A DNA stretch of 64,000 nucleotides from Candidatus Altimarinota bacterium (GTDB lineage: Bacteria > Patescibacteriota > Gracilibacteria > UBA4473). Location: positions 166,331 to 230,330 of the forward strand of contig JAHDHX010000001.1 in the NCBI GenBank assembly GCA_020631075.1, given 5' to 3'. This document shows positions 35,105 to 43,510 of this stretch, piece by piece. The notes under the pieces are model-generated. The model was not told the origin of the DNA, made no database searches, and was given only the letters and a program-made list of their open reading frames with translations. Position 1 is the stretch's first letter, and the number at the start of each line of letters is the position of its first letter. The position numbers were made by a program, and so were the translations under genes.

Positions 35105-36373
35105 CTATTGTGTGCGTTCAAACAAGTACTGGTAGACACCGAGTAGGTCGTAGGGCTGGTAGGTGTCGTTGGGGGTGGTTTGGAGGATGACGATTTCTTC
35201 CTGAGTGGTTTCGGTGCTTTCACTCGCTGCTTCTTCATTATTTTCAGTTTCGGCACTGTCTGCAGTGTCTGCATTGTCGTCCTCTATTACGTCATTTCCG
35301 TCATTGTCAGTGGCGTCAGTGGTGGCAGGGTCAGTGACGAGGCTGTCGACTGGGCCGAGCACGAGAGACAGCTGAGGGCCGTCGGTGGTGATTTCGTTGA
35401 GGAGGGAGTCAGTTACAGACTGCTCTTCTTCGGTTACTGCGCCCTCTGCAGGGCTGAGCAGTGTTTCAGCTGCGGGAGTGGAGTCTGCCATCGGGAGGCG
35501 GGTGCGAGCACTGGTGAAGACACGGTCGATAGCTTCAAGGGTGGCGGGGGTGGTGCGGTAGTCTGTCAGGACTTCCACGACGTAGATGCCGCCCTCTAGC
35601 GTGGCGAAGTATTTGCGGGCGAGGAGCATGAGGCCCTGGTCAGTTTGAACGCGGTAGCTGACACGGTAGGTAGCGGTCTCAACGTCGAGGAGGGGTTCGA
35701 CGCTGTACTCAAACTGGCGTGATTTTGTTACGATGTCGGCATTAAAAGGGGTGAGGGCGGTGGCGTCGTTGCGGCGGGCATTGGCCGAGCGCACGCAGCC
35801 GTCAAACCCTGTGCCACCGCAGCTGGGCACCACAAGGGAGGTGTTGACAAAGAAGTTATCGGCTTTGGTGCTGATGGTGTCGGCGGTGTCTTGCAGGACG
35901 GTTGAGTCGCTGGGGACTTCCACGCGGATCTGTGGTGTGGAAACGGTCTGGAAACTCAAGGTTGGCCGAGCCGTGGGGGCGGCGGTGGCGGTGTAGGTCG
36001 GGCCAGCGACCACTGTGGGAGTCACGCGAGTGGTGACGGGAGGAGTCGTGGTTTCAGCGTCGGTTGCTGGGCGGGGGGCAACGGTGGCCTGCACGGTGAT
36101 GCTTCTCTGGGGTTGGGCAATGATTGTTTTGCCTTGCGTGATGCCCTGTGCACGAATGAGGTTGTAGTTTGGCAGTTGGCTGACGGCGCGGCGGGGTTTT
36201 CCGTTGCGCGGGGCGCCACCGAGCTCATTGGGGAGGCTGGCTTGGTTTTGGTAGGCTTGGTCATACCCTTGGGCGCGGTAGAGCTGCTGGTAGGTCTGTG
36301 GTGAGGCAGCAGAGGTGAAGACGCCTGCGGCGGCCACGAGGAGGGTGAATGAGAGGAGGAATTTGAAATGCAT
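35105..36373 (-). CDS. Secreted protein with Thr/Pro-rich region and acidic tail, unknown
   Basis: A 422-residue exported protein. The signal peptide is MHFKFLLSFTLLVAAAGVF with cleavage near TSAASP. Residues about 25-165 are Gln/Thr/Pro-rich; a structured core (about 165-300) holds one CGGTGFDGC cysteine pair and FEYSVEPLLDVETATYRVSY and ARKYFATLEGGIYVVEVLTD strands. Next comes an Asp/Glu/Thr-rich acidic stretch (about 345-395) and a short C-terminal segment YQPYDLLGVYQYLF. The acidic region could bind calcium or keep the chain extended. The function is unknown. It is followed by a strong terminator. Confidence 0.75.
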   Translation of the reverse strand: MHFKFLLSFTLLVAAAGVFTSAASPQTYQQLYRAQGYDQAYQNQASLPNELGGAPRNGKPRRAVSQLPNYNLIRAQGITQGKTIIAQPQRSITVQATVAPRPATDAETTTPPVTTRVTPTVVAGPTYTATAAPTARPTLSFQTVSTPQIRVEVPSDSTVLQDTADTISTKADNFFVNTSLVVPSCGGTGFDGCVRSANARRNDATALTPFNADIVTKSRQFEYSVEPLLDVETATYRVSYRVQTDQGLMLLARKYFATLEGGIYVVEVLTDYRTTPATLEAIDRVFTSARTRLPMADSTPAAETLLSPAEGAVTEEEQSVTDSLLNEITTDGPQLSLVLGPVDSLVTDPATTDATDNDGNDVIEDDNADTADSAETENNEEAASESTETTQEEIVILQTTPNDTYQPYDLLGVYQYLFERTQ

Positions 36374-36406
36374 GAGAGGAGATTTTTATACAATTATTAA
36401 GATGCC

Positions 36407-37054
36407 TTAGCGGGCGATGACGTGACGAACGTGGGGGATGAAAATACCTTGGTCGGGGTTGTAGCGGCTGAGGTCGAGGCCGCTGGTGTCGGTGGCAGAG
36501 TCATTGATGCTGGTGCTGCCGTTGCGGGCGTTGGAGCGTGCCAGCTGGGCGGCCCAGTAGGCGTCAACGGGGGCTTTGGACCCAGCACCGTTCCAGTAGG
36601 GGTGGGACTCAAATTGACCTCGGCGGATGACCCAGACCGTGTTGGGGTGGAGGTTGGCTATGCGGGCGCTGGGTGTGCGGCCTTCACGTCGGAGGCGGTA
36701 GGCTTCTTTCTCACTCGCGGAGAGGTACTGGTAGCCACCGACGTAGCGGTTGGTGGGTGTGGACGTAGTGCGGGCCTGTGTGCTGTAGCGGGCCGAGTAG
36801 GGGCGGAAGGGGCGGTCGGCGGTGCGGTCCTCGGTGCTGGCCTGACCAAATAGGTTGCCGCAGGCGACTTGCCCTGACTGGGGGTCACGGTAGCAGGAGG
36901 TGTTGGTCAGCACTTGGGTGGGGTGGTGCAACTGTGGAGCGGTCGTGACCCGAGCCCAGCGCTGGAAGTAGGATACTTGGTCGGCCTCCGCCACGAAGTA
37001 GAGCGAAGAAGTAAGCAAAACGGCCACGAGGGCGACAAGGGCAGGAACACGCAT
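36407..37054 (-). CDS. Small exported protein, unknown
   Basis: A 215-residue exported protein. The N-terminus MRVPALVALVAVLLTSSLYF is a signal peptide or anchor; the start at 37054 is chosen because it places this segment first. The mature part is Arg/Tyr/Ser/Thr-rich, has two Cys likely to form a disulfide (SCYRDPQSGQVACG) and a segment YLSASEKEAYRLRREGRTPS. No known domain is seen. It precedes the 422-residue secreted protein gene by 33 bases on the same strand, so they may be cotranscribed and act together at the surface. Confidence 0.68.
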   Translation of the reverse strand: MRVPALVALVAVLLTSSLYFVAEADQVSYFQRWARVTTAPQLHHPTQVLTNTSCYRDPQSGQVACGNLFGQASTEDRTADRPFRPYSARYSTQARTTSTPTNRYVGGYQYLSASEKEAYRLRREGRTPSARIANLHPNTVWVIRRGQFESHPYWNGAGSKAPVDAYWAAQLARSNARNGSTSINDSATDTSGLDLSRYNPDQGIFIPHVRHVIAR

Positions 37055-37240
37055 GGAGAAGGAAGAAAAGGAGAAGAGAAAGACACAAACACCCACGGAC
37101 GCAGCCCAGCAGAGTGCGGTCTTGACCGTGAGTGTATGTGTTTGTTTTCAATGACTTAATAGAGAGATTTTAAGTCTTGTCAAAAAGTTGTGGCGGTTTT
37201 TTTTATTATTTCTGGGTAGTCGAAAGGGGCGGCTATGCTC

Positions 37241-37246
37241 TATAAT
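37241..37246 (+). promoter_or_regulatory. -10 box of the acyl-CoA synthetase gene
   Basis: TATAAT lies 29 bases before the ATG at 37276. A tiny frame, ATG AAC ACA TAG, begins four bases after the box and could be read as a leaderless minigene before the real start. Confidence 0.5.
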
Positions 37247-37275
37247 GTGCATGAACACATAGACACATTGCGAAT

Positions 37276-39393
37276 ATGACACATACGACAACATCGGTGC
37301 AGGGGGCTGGTCTGGGGGGATTGTTTGCACCGCGGTCGGTGGCGGTGGTGGGGGTGTCGACCAAGCCGACGAAGCTGGGGAGTTTGATTTATAAAAATTT
37401 GATCGAAGGGGGGTATGCGGGGGAGCTGACCCCAGTCAACCCGCGGGCAGCGGGGGAACCGTGCTGGGACGGGCGGGCATTTGTGGGGAGTGTGAAAGAG
37501 ATACCCGAGCCGTTGGACTTGGTGGTGGTGGTGATCCCCGCGAAGTATGTGCTGGAGGTGATAGCCGACTGTGCGGCCAACGGAACGAAAAATGTGATCG
37601 TGATCTCGGCGGGGTTTGGGGAGGTGGGGGATGAAGCCCTAGAGCGTGAGCTGGTGTCAGCGTGCGCGGCGGGGGAGATGAACCTGCTGGGGCCAAACTG
37701 TCTGGGGGCGATCTGCCCTGGGGGGAGGCTCAATGCTTCGTTTGCTGATGGGCACCCTGCCCCTGGGGGGGTGGCGTTTGTGTCGCAGTCGGGGGCCTTT
37801 TGCACGGCGATGCTGGACTGGGCGGCCGAGCGGGGGATTGGTTTTTCGCACTTTGTGTCGCTGGGGAATAAAGCGGGGCTCAACGAGTGTGATTTCCTCG
37901 AAGCGTTTGCGGCGGATGACACGGTAGAGTTGTGTGTGTTTTACCTCGAAACGGTGACCGAAGGGGGGCGGTTGCTGGAGCTCATACGAGCGGTTTCACG
38001 AGAAAAACCTGTGTTGATCCTTGAACCCGGTGAGTCGGCCGCGGCCCAAGCCGCGAGCATGAGCCACACGGGGTCGCTGGCACCCAATGCGCGGATAGTG
38101 CGGTCGGCATATGCCCAAGCGGGTGCGTTGCAGGTGCATTCGATGCGGGAGCTCTTTGGGTTGGTGGAGTATCTGGTGGCTTACCCTAAGCGTACCCACG
38201 GGGACAGAATTGCCTTACTCACCAATGCGGGTGGAGTGGGGGTGATGTCGAGTGACTTGATAGAAAGTAATGGTTTGCGTCTGGCGGAGCTGGCTCCGCA
38301 GACGGTCGCGGCGCTGCAAGCGTGCCTGCCGACGGAGGCGGGGTTGGGGAATCCGATCGATATCATTGGAGACGCGGACAGTGGTCGCTATGCGTCAGCG
38401 CTGGCGGCACTGGCGGCTGACTCGCAGACTGACCAGATTATGGTGCTTCTCACCCCACAGGCAACGACCGAGGTGGTAAAAACGGCGGACATAGTGGCGG
38501 AGTGGGCGGCAAAATGTGACAAGCCAATCGTGGCGAGCTGGATAGGCGGAGAAAAAGTGGCACCAGGGCGACAGCGGTTGGCCGAGCGGGGAGTGGTGGA
38601 ATATGACTTCCCCGAGGATGGGCTGCGGACGCTGGGGCGAGTGTGGCAGTATGAACGCCGAAAGCGAGCCTTGCACGCTGTGACAGCCCCGCGTGAGCCT
38701 TACCCTGGGGTGGGGGCAATAGTCCGTGGGGCGCACGCAGCGGGGCGGACGCTCCTCAACACTGATGAAGTGACGGCGCTGGCGGGGGCGATCGGCCTGC
38801 GGGTGCCAAGGGCGGGGATGCACACTGACGCCACCGCAGGGCTGGACTTTGCCAGAGAGATCATGACCCCTGACCAGCCAGTGGTGCTGAAGCTTGACTC
38901 CCCCGATGCGGTGCACAAAACGGAACTGAAAGGGGTGTTTTTAAATATTACCACGGAGGCGCAGTTTGCCGAGGCGTGGGAGGCGCTGCGTCAGAGCATT
39001 GCGGTGTCAAACTTGGCTCATGCGCACATCCAAGTGCAGGAGCAGATAGCCAAAGGGCAAGAGCTGATCGTGGGGCTGACGACTGACCCGACCTTTGGGC
39101 GGGTGCTGGTGTGTGGTGCGGGTGGGATTTACACCGAAATATGGGCTGACACGGCGCTGCGGGTGCTGCCGACCGATGACTTCCGACGGATGTTGGGGGA
39201 AACGCGGATCGGGCAGATCTTGGCGGGGGTGCGCGGTGAGGAACCTTATGCAGTGGAGCAGCTGGTGGAAACCCTTGAAAAGTTGCAACGGCTGGCCCTG
39301 ACGATGCCAGAGATCACGGCGATAGATATTAACCCATTGATCATCAGCCAGACGGACTGTGTGTGTGTGGACCTGAAAGTGATGCTGGGGTGA
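37276..39393 (+). CDS. ADP-forming acetyl-CoA synthetase, fused alpha-beta
   Basis: Converts acyl-CoA, ADP and phosphate to acid, CoA and ATP. The 705-residue chain joins an alpha part, with CoA-binding Rossmann domain (RSVAVVGVSTKPTKLG), GPNCLGAICP, FVSQSGAFCTAMLDW and the phospho-His loop (SMSHTGSLA), to a C-terminal ATP-grasp beta part (VVLKLDSPDAVHKTELKGVF, then GTITE-like GGIYTEIWADTALRVLP and ITAIDINPL). This order is that of archaeal and CPR-type NDP-forming enzymes. No acetyltransferase domain is attached. It gives fermenters ATP by substrate-level phosphorylation; the acyl group is assumed to be acetyl. Confidence 0.9.
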   Translation: MTHTTTSVQGAGLGGLFAPRSVAVVGVSTKPTKLGSLIYKNLIEGGYAGELTPVNPRAAGEPCWDGRAFVGSVKEIPEPLDLVVVVIPAKYVLEVIADCAANGTKNVIVISAGFGEVGDEALERELVSACAAGEMNLLGPNCLGAICPGGRLNASFADGHPAPGGVAFVSQSGAFCTAMLDWAAERGIGFSHFVSLGNKAGLNECDFLEAFAADDTVELCVFYLETVTEGGRLLELIRAVSREKPVLILEPGESAAAQAASMSHTGSLAPNARIVRSAYAQAGALQVHSMRELFGLVEYLVAYPKRTHGDRIALLTNAGGVGVMSSDLIESNGLRLAELAPQTVAALQACLPTEAGLGNPIDIIGDADSGRYASALAALAADSQTDQIMVLLTPQATTEVVKTADIVAEWAAKCDKPIVASWIGGEKVAPGRQRLAERGVVEYDFPEDGLRTLGRVWQYERRKRALHAVTAPREPYPGVGAIVRGAHAAGRTLLNTDEVTALAGAIGLRVPRAGMHTDATAGLDFAREIMTPDQPVVLKLDSPDAVHKTELKGVFLNITTEAQFAEAWEALRQSIAVSNLAHAHIQVQEQIAKGQELIVGLTTDPTFGRVLVCGAGGIYTEIWADTALRVLPTDDFRRMLGETRIGQILAGVRGEEPYAVEQLVETLEKLQRLALTMPEITAIDINPLIISQTDCVCVDLKVMLG

Positions 39394-39398
39394 AATTT

Positions 39399-40385
39399 CT
39401 AGGCTTTCCCTGTGAGCAAAAGGTCCAGCACGCCGAGCTGAGCCCAGAGTCGGTTGCCCGCTTGCTGGATGACTCGACTTTGGGGCCCGTCGAGGACGGC
39501 GTCGGCCACGACCACGCCCCGACGCACTGGCAGGCAGTGCATGAAGTAGGCGGCGGGGGCCGTAGCCAGAAGCTCGGAGGTGATCTGCCAGTGGCGGTAT
39601 TTCTTCAAAAGAGCCTGTGCGTCGGCCATGTGATGGACGGGGGCCCAGGACTTGGCGATGACAATGTCGGCCCCCTGCACGGCGGTGTGCTGGTCGTGGA
39701 TGGTGGTGATGTGCGAGCCGCCAGGGGCAAGGGCGACTGGGTCGAGCTGAAACTCGGGTGGGCAAGCGATGGTGACCTCGGCCCCGAGATAGGCAGGGAG
39801 GGCGGCTTGGCTGTGTGGGGTGGCGAGAGGGAGGGGCTTGAGGTGTGGGGCCCAGGTGAGGGTGACTTTTTTGCCTTTGATGCCGCCCAGGAGCTCATGA
39901 ATGGTGAGGGCGTCAGCGGCGGCTTGGCATGGGTGGTAGACGTTTGACTCCATGTTTATCACCGGGACGGAGCTAAACTTTGCCAGCTGGTGGTGTGGGA
40001 CGTCTTTTTGGGCTTCGGCCCAGGCCTCGGCCGTGCCCCCAGCCATCAGACCACTCTGCCGAAAGCCGATGACGTCGGTGAATTGACTGATGACGGCGGC
40101 GGCTTCGCGGATGTGTTCGGCTTTGGTGGTGTCCATGACGGTGTGGTCGTGGTACTCCACGCCCCAGGTGCCAGCGAGGTTGAGGACGTTGACCGACCCG
40201 CCAGCACGTTTGACACCTGCTTCAAAGCTGAGGCGGGTGCGCAGGGACGGGTTGGCGAAGAGGAGCGTCATGTCGATGCCAGACAAGTCAGGGTAGGTGC
40301 CACTGTCCTTCCACTGGGTGACGGTGTTTATCATCTGACGATACTCCGCGGGGGTGAATTCGAAGCCGGTGATGAAATGACGCAT
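39399..40385 (-). CDS. argF': N-acyl-L-ornithine carbamoyltransferase (ArgF'; N-succinyl type predicted)
   Basis: A 328-residue transcarbamylase of the N-acetyl/N-succinyl-ornithine group, not a normal OTCase. The carbamoyl-phosphate loop is FANPSLRTRLSFE (residues 43-55). The group-specific PVINMES-HPCQAAADALTI, TWAPHLKPLPLATPHS and AYFMHCLPVRRGVVV-D-V-DGPQS are present, very close in wording to the Bacteroides N-succinyl enzyme. The residue equal to Glu92 of Xanthomonas acetyl enzyme and Pro90 of Bacteroides succinyl enzyme is Ala89 (in TKAEH). Published Glu92-to-Ala mutants use succinyl-ornithine. It is the last gene of the arginine operon, 28 bases after argH. Confidence 0.88.
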   Translation of the reverse strand: MRHFITGFEFTPAEYRQMINTVTQWKDSGTYPDLSGIDMTLLFANPSLRTRLSFEAGVKRAGGSVNVLNLAGTWGVEYHDHTVMDTTKAEHIREAAAVISQFTDVIGFRQSGLMAGGTAEAWAEAQKDVPHHQLAKFSSVPVINMESNVYHPCQAAADALTIHELLGGIKGKKVTLTWAPHLKPLPLATPHSQAALPAYLGAEVTIACPPEFQLDPVALAPGGSHITTIHDQHTAVQGADIVIAKSWAPVHHMADAQALLKKYRHWQITSELLATAPAAYFMHCLPVRRGVVVADAVLDGPQSRVIQQAGNRLWAQLGVLDLLLTGKA

Positions 40386-40413
40386 GGGGGGAGGGGGTTG
40401 AGTGGTAGTTTTT

Positions 40414-41715
40414 TTATGACTCTGCGAGGCGCTGGCGGAGGATGTCGAGGCCGAGATTGCCCGTGGCGCCGAGGTGGGTTTTGTTTTTTAGGTTTTCGTC
40501 AATGTCGGGGACGATGACGGAGCCAAGGTCTTCGCCGATTTTTTTGTAGGCGTCGCGGAAGGGCATCCCCTCGGCGACGAGCTGGTTGGCGATGTCGGTG
40601 GCGTAGAGCTCGGGCAGCATGGCCGCGCGGAGGTTGGCTTCATTGGGGGTGACTTCGGGGAGGGCGAGGGTGGTGATCTGTAAACTGTCGAGGGTGATGG
40701 TGCAGGCTTCCATGAGGGCTCGCTTGGTGAATTTGGTGTCCTTGTTGTAGCCACTGGGGAGGTTGAAACCGAGCATCTGGCACCGTTGGGCGAGGCTGAG
40801 GATGACGCCAGTTTTGCCTCGCATCACTTCCCAGATGTCGGGGTTGCGTTTCTGCGGCATGATGCTCGACCCAGTGGTGAATTCGACGGACATTTGGAAT
40901 AGGCCGTGGGCGGGGTTCATAAACCAGACGATGTCGTTGGCCAGTCGACTGAGGGTGAGCATGACTTGGCCCAAGGCATGAATGGTGGCGGCTTCGATCT
41001 TGCCACGACTCAGCTGGCAGGCCATGGGGTTGACTTGCACTCGGTCAAACCCGAGCAGCTGGGTGGTGCGCTGGCGGTCGATGGGGAAGCCCGTCCCAAA
41101 CCCTGCGGCGGAACCGAGGGGATTTTGGTCGTTGAGGAAGTAGGCGTGACGCAGGCCAGCGATGTCGTCGAGGAGGCACTCCGCAAATGAGCTGGCCCAC
41201 TGCCCGACGGAGCTGGGCATGGCGGGCTGGGTGTGGGTGAACCCTGGCATAGGGAGGTGGTGGTATTGCTCGGCGTAGGTGAGCAGGGCTTCGGTGGTGG
41301 CTTGGGCGGCGGTGATGATGGTGTCCAGTGACTCTTTCGTCCACATGCGCATATCGACGAGGACCTGGTCGTTGCGGGAGCGACTGGTGTGGAGCTTTTT
41401 GCCGACGTCGCCGATCTGCTCGGTCAGCCAGCGTTCGACGGCGCTGTGGACGTCTTCAAACCCGAGGTCGATCGTCCACTCGCCGTCGGCGTGCAGGGTG
41501 AGGAGCTTTTGGAGGGCGGTGGTGAGCTGCTGGGCTTCAGCGGAGGTGATGATGCCAGTGTCACCGAGCATGGTGGCGTGGGCGATCGACCCGCGGATGT
41601 CATGGGGTATAAACTCATAATCCGCCATGTTTTTGCTGATGATGTAGTTGTGCACGGCAGGGTGACGCTGGCCAGAACCTTTGGCCCAGAGTGGGGCAGG
41701 GGAGGGGGTAGACAT
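40414..41715 (-). CDS. argH: Argininosuccinate lyase
   Basis: Last step of arginine synthesis, splitting argininosuccinate into arginine and fumarate. The 433-residue protein has LHTSRSRNDQVLVDMRMW, the MPGFTHTQPAMPSSVGQW block, SAAGFGTGFPIDR and the superfamily signature GSSIMPQKRNPD. The chain lacks the extended C-terminal domain of some lyases and ends LGLDILRQRLAES. It lies 30 bases after the AstE-like deacylase gene in the operon, with argF' next. Start ATG 41715; a later Met at about residue 30 would remove conserved residues. Confidence 0.95.
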   Translation of the reverse strand: MSTPSPAPLWAKGSGQRHPAVHNYIISKNMADYEFIPHDIRGSIAHATMLGDTGIITSAEAQQLTTALQKLLTLHADGEWTIDLGFEDVHSAVERWLTEQIGDVGKKLHTSRSRNDQVLVDMRMWTKESLDTIITAAQATTEALLTYAEQYHHLPMPGFTHTQPAMPSSVGQWASSFAECLLDDIAGLRHAYFLNDQNPLGSAAGFGTGFPIDRQRTTQLLGFDRVQVNPMACQLSRGKIEAATIHALGQVMLTLSRLANDIVWFMNPAHGLFQMSVEFTTGSSIMPQKRNPDIWEVMRGKTGVILSLAQRCQMLGFNLPSGYNKDTKFTKRALMEACTITLDSLQITTLALPEVTPNEANLRAAMLPELYATDIANQLVAEGMPFRDAYKKIGEDLGSVIVPDIDENLKNKTHLGATGNLGLDILRQRLAES

Positions 41716-41745
41716 GAAATGTTGGGTTAGAAAAAAGTTTGTGAT

Positions 41746-42621
41746 TTACAGTGGGGTGGCGATGTAGGTTGCCAGATGCCCCGCGGTGAAATTACTTTTG
41801 GGGAAAAGGAGGACGCCGTTGACTGGTGATAGTGTGGGTGGAGAACCTCTTAGTAGTGGTTGCTTGGCTTCTATGGGAGTGAAAGAGGCCCACTCGACCA
41901 GTGGGATGGCCTCGCTACTGGGGGCTTGTACCTCATGCGTGGGGAGAAACTGCTCGACTGTCTCTGGTAACGGGCGAAGATGGTTGGGCGGTGTCTGGGT
42001 GGTGCCGGTGAGGGACAAGAACCGCCAGATGCAGCTCTGGATCAACGGAATGGTGCTGGGGTCGGACTTCCACCCAGACTCCAATGTGAAGCCGAGGCCG
42101 CCGTGCTGGTCGACGAAGTTGTCGATGCTGGAGGTGAGGCTGGGGAGGCGCCAGTCTGGGTTGCCGTAGACGATCGTGCTGACGCCTATCTGTGTGGCGA
42201 TGGCGCGGTGAGCGGGGGTGTGCTCGCAATACAAAAAGGGGCGGCTGGGTTGCCCCGTGCTGTGGAGGTCGAGCACGAAGTCGGCGGCTTGCAGATGGGC
42301 GGAGAGCTCGCGGGCGAGGGCCTCCTCATGTGTGTGTTGGCTGGGGGGGGTGTCGGCCAGGCGGGCTTGCTGCTCCGCTGACCAGAGGCGGTTGAGGTCG
42401 GACTCAAGGAACCGAGTCTGCGCGGCGACGGCGGCACGGTTGACTGGGGTGATGACCGTGAGGGTGCCGTGGGTGACGGTGGCCCCCAGCTGAGGGAGGA
42501 GGCCAGAGAGACCGTCGATGCCAGGGGTTTCGTCGCCGTGGACACCCGCCAACAGTAAGACCCTGGGCCCAGGGTGGGCCCCAGTGAAGACATGGGCGGG
42601 GGGGAGGAGTGATTGCGTCAT
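41746..42621 (-). CDS. AstE/aspartoacylase-family zinc deacylase, candidate N-acyl-citrulline deacylase
   Basis: A 291-residue M14-type zinc enzyme of the succinylglutamate desuccinylase / aspartoacylase family. Zinc ligands are in GVHGDETPG (His, Glu) near residue 24 and DLHSTGQPSRPF (His) near residue 118. DLNRLW supplies the substrate-binding Arg, and TLESGWKSD holds the expected catalytic Glu near residue 179. The C-terminal domain of about 90 residues is typical. Family members remove succinyl or acetyl groups from amino acids. In this operon no argE or argJ occurs, so it probably removes the acyl group from N-acyl-citrulline made by ArgF'. The exact acyl group is inferred. Confidence 0.8.
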   Translation of the reverse strand: MTQSLLPPAHVFTGAHPGPRVLLLAGVHGDETPGIDGLSGLLPQLGATVTHGTLTVITPVNRAAVAAQTRFLESDLNRLWSAEQQARLADTPPSQHTHEEALARELSAHLQAADFVLDLHSTGQPSRPFLYCEHTPAHRAIATQIGVSTIVYGNPDWRLPSLTSSIDNFVDQHGGLGFTLESGWKSDPSTIPLIQSCIWRFLSLTGTTQTPPNHLRPLPETVEQFLPTHEVQAPSSEAIPLVEWASFTPIEAKQPLLRGSPPTLSPVNGVLLFPKSNFTAGHLATYIATPL

Positions 42622-42643
42622 ACTGGTTTTGTTTGCTGGTAGG

Positions 42644-43510
42644 TTATTGGTTTTCGGCGCGGTAGGTGGCCGCTTCGGTGGGGGAGACGATCATCGTGCC
42701 GACCCCTTCGAGGCTGAAGATTTCGTCATGCAGGGTGTGGCTGTCGGCCCCTTGGATGATGTGCACGCGGTCGACCGTCGACAGGGCGGCGCGTTCGGCA
42801 TTGTGTGCTTTGACTTGCATCCCCCCACGGATGGTGCCGTCGGCCACGAGGCCAGCGAGCTGGTCGGTGACGATGACGCTGAGGCGCTGGCCGTCGGCGT
42901 CGAGGATACCGTTGGTGTCGGTGAAGAAGACCAATTTTTGGGCTTGCAGGGCGATGGCGATCTCGGTCGCGACGGTGTCGGCGTTGACGTTGTAGGCTTG
43001 GCCGTCTGGGTCGACCCCGAGGCAGCCGACCACGGGGACGTGCCCTGCTTTGAGAAGAGTCTGGATGAGGCTAGGGTCAACGCTGGTGATGTCGCCGACA
43101 AAGCCGTAGTCAGTCCCGTCTGGGGTAGTCGGTCGACGGGTGACGCGCACGGTGTGGGCGTCGAGCCCAGTCAGCCCGACGGCGGTGACCCCTGAGCGTT
43201 GCAGGCCCGTGACGAAGGACTGGTTGACGCTGCCCCCGATGACTTGCTGGACGACCGCTAGGGTCGGGCCGTCGGTCACGCGACGGCCTTTGACTTTGCG
43301 GATGGGGTGGCCGAGAGCGGTCAGCTGCTGGTCGATCTGTACCCCGCCACCGTGCACAAGTACGACCTGCACGCCTGCTTCGCGGAGCTCGGCGATGTCG
43401 TCGGCGATGGTGGCAAAGAGGGTGGGGTCGGCGAGCTTGCCGCTGAGCTTCAGCACGAAGATGCTCTGAGCGAACTGTCGGCGATAAAAATTGAGCAGAA
43501 AGGTTTTCAT
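42644..43510 (-). CDS. argB: N-acyl-L-glutamate kinase (ArgB)
   Basis: Amino acid kinase phosphorylating the gamma-carboxyl of N-acylglutamate. The 288-residue protein shows FVLKLSGKLADP at the N-terminus, VVLVHGGGVQIDQQLTALG, the substrate region KVKGRRVTDGPTLAVVQQVIGGSVN, NVNADTVATEIAIALQAQKLVFFTDTNGI and RGGMQVKAHNAERAAL. ArgB accepts acetyl or succinyl substrates in different lineages, so specificity cannot be read directly. The ATG at 43510 overlaps the argD stop by four bases, which fixes the start; an upstream extension is not kinase-like. Confidence 0.93.
   Translation of the reverse strand: MKTFLLNFYRRQFAQSIFVLKLSGKLADPTLFATIADDIAELREAGVQVVLVHGGGVQIDQQLTALGHPIRKVKGRRVTDGPTLAVVQQVIGGSVNQSFVTGLQRSGVTAVGLTGLDAHTVRVTRRPTTPDGTDYGFVGDITSVDPSLIQTLLKAGHVPVVGCLGVDPDGQAYNVNADTVATEIAIALQAQKLVFFTDTNGILDADGQRLSVIVTDQLAGLVADGTIRGGMQVKAHNAERAALSTVDRVHIIQGADSHTLHDEIFSLEGVGTMIVSPTEAATYRAENQ

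Noticed and set aside
37250..37261. Leaderless minigene ATG AAC ACA TAG before the acyl-CoA synthetase gene
   Set aside because: Three codons are too few to distinguish from chance; noted only within the promoter entry.
39399..40385. Annotation as ordinary ornithine carbamoyltransferase
   Set aside because: The substrate-side motifs are those of the N-acyl-ornithine group (TWAPH-PLP, PVINMES), and the typical OTCase ornithine loop is absent.
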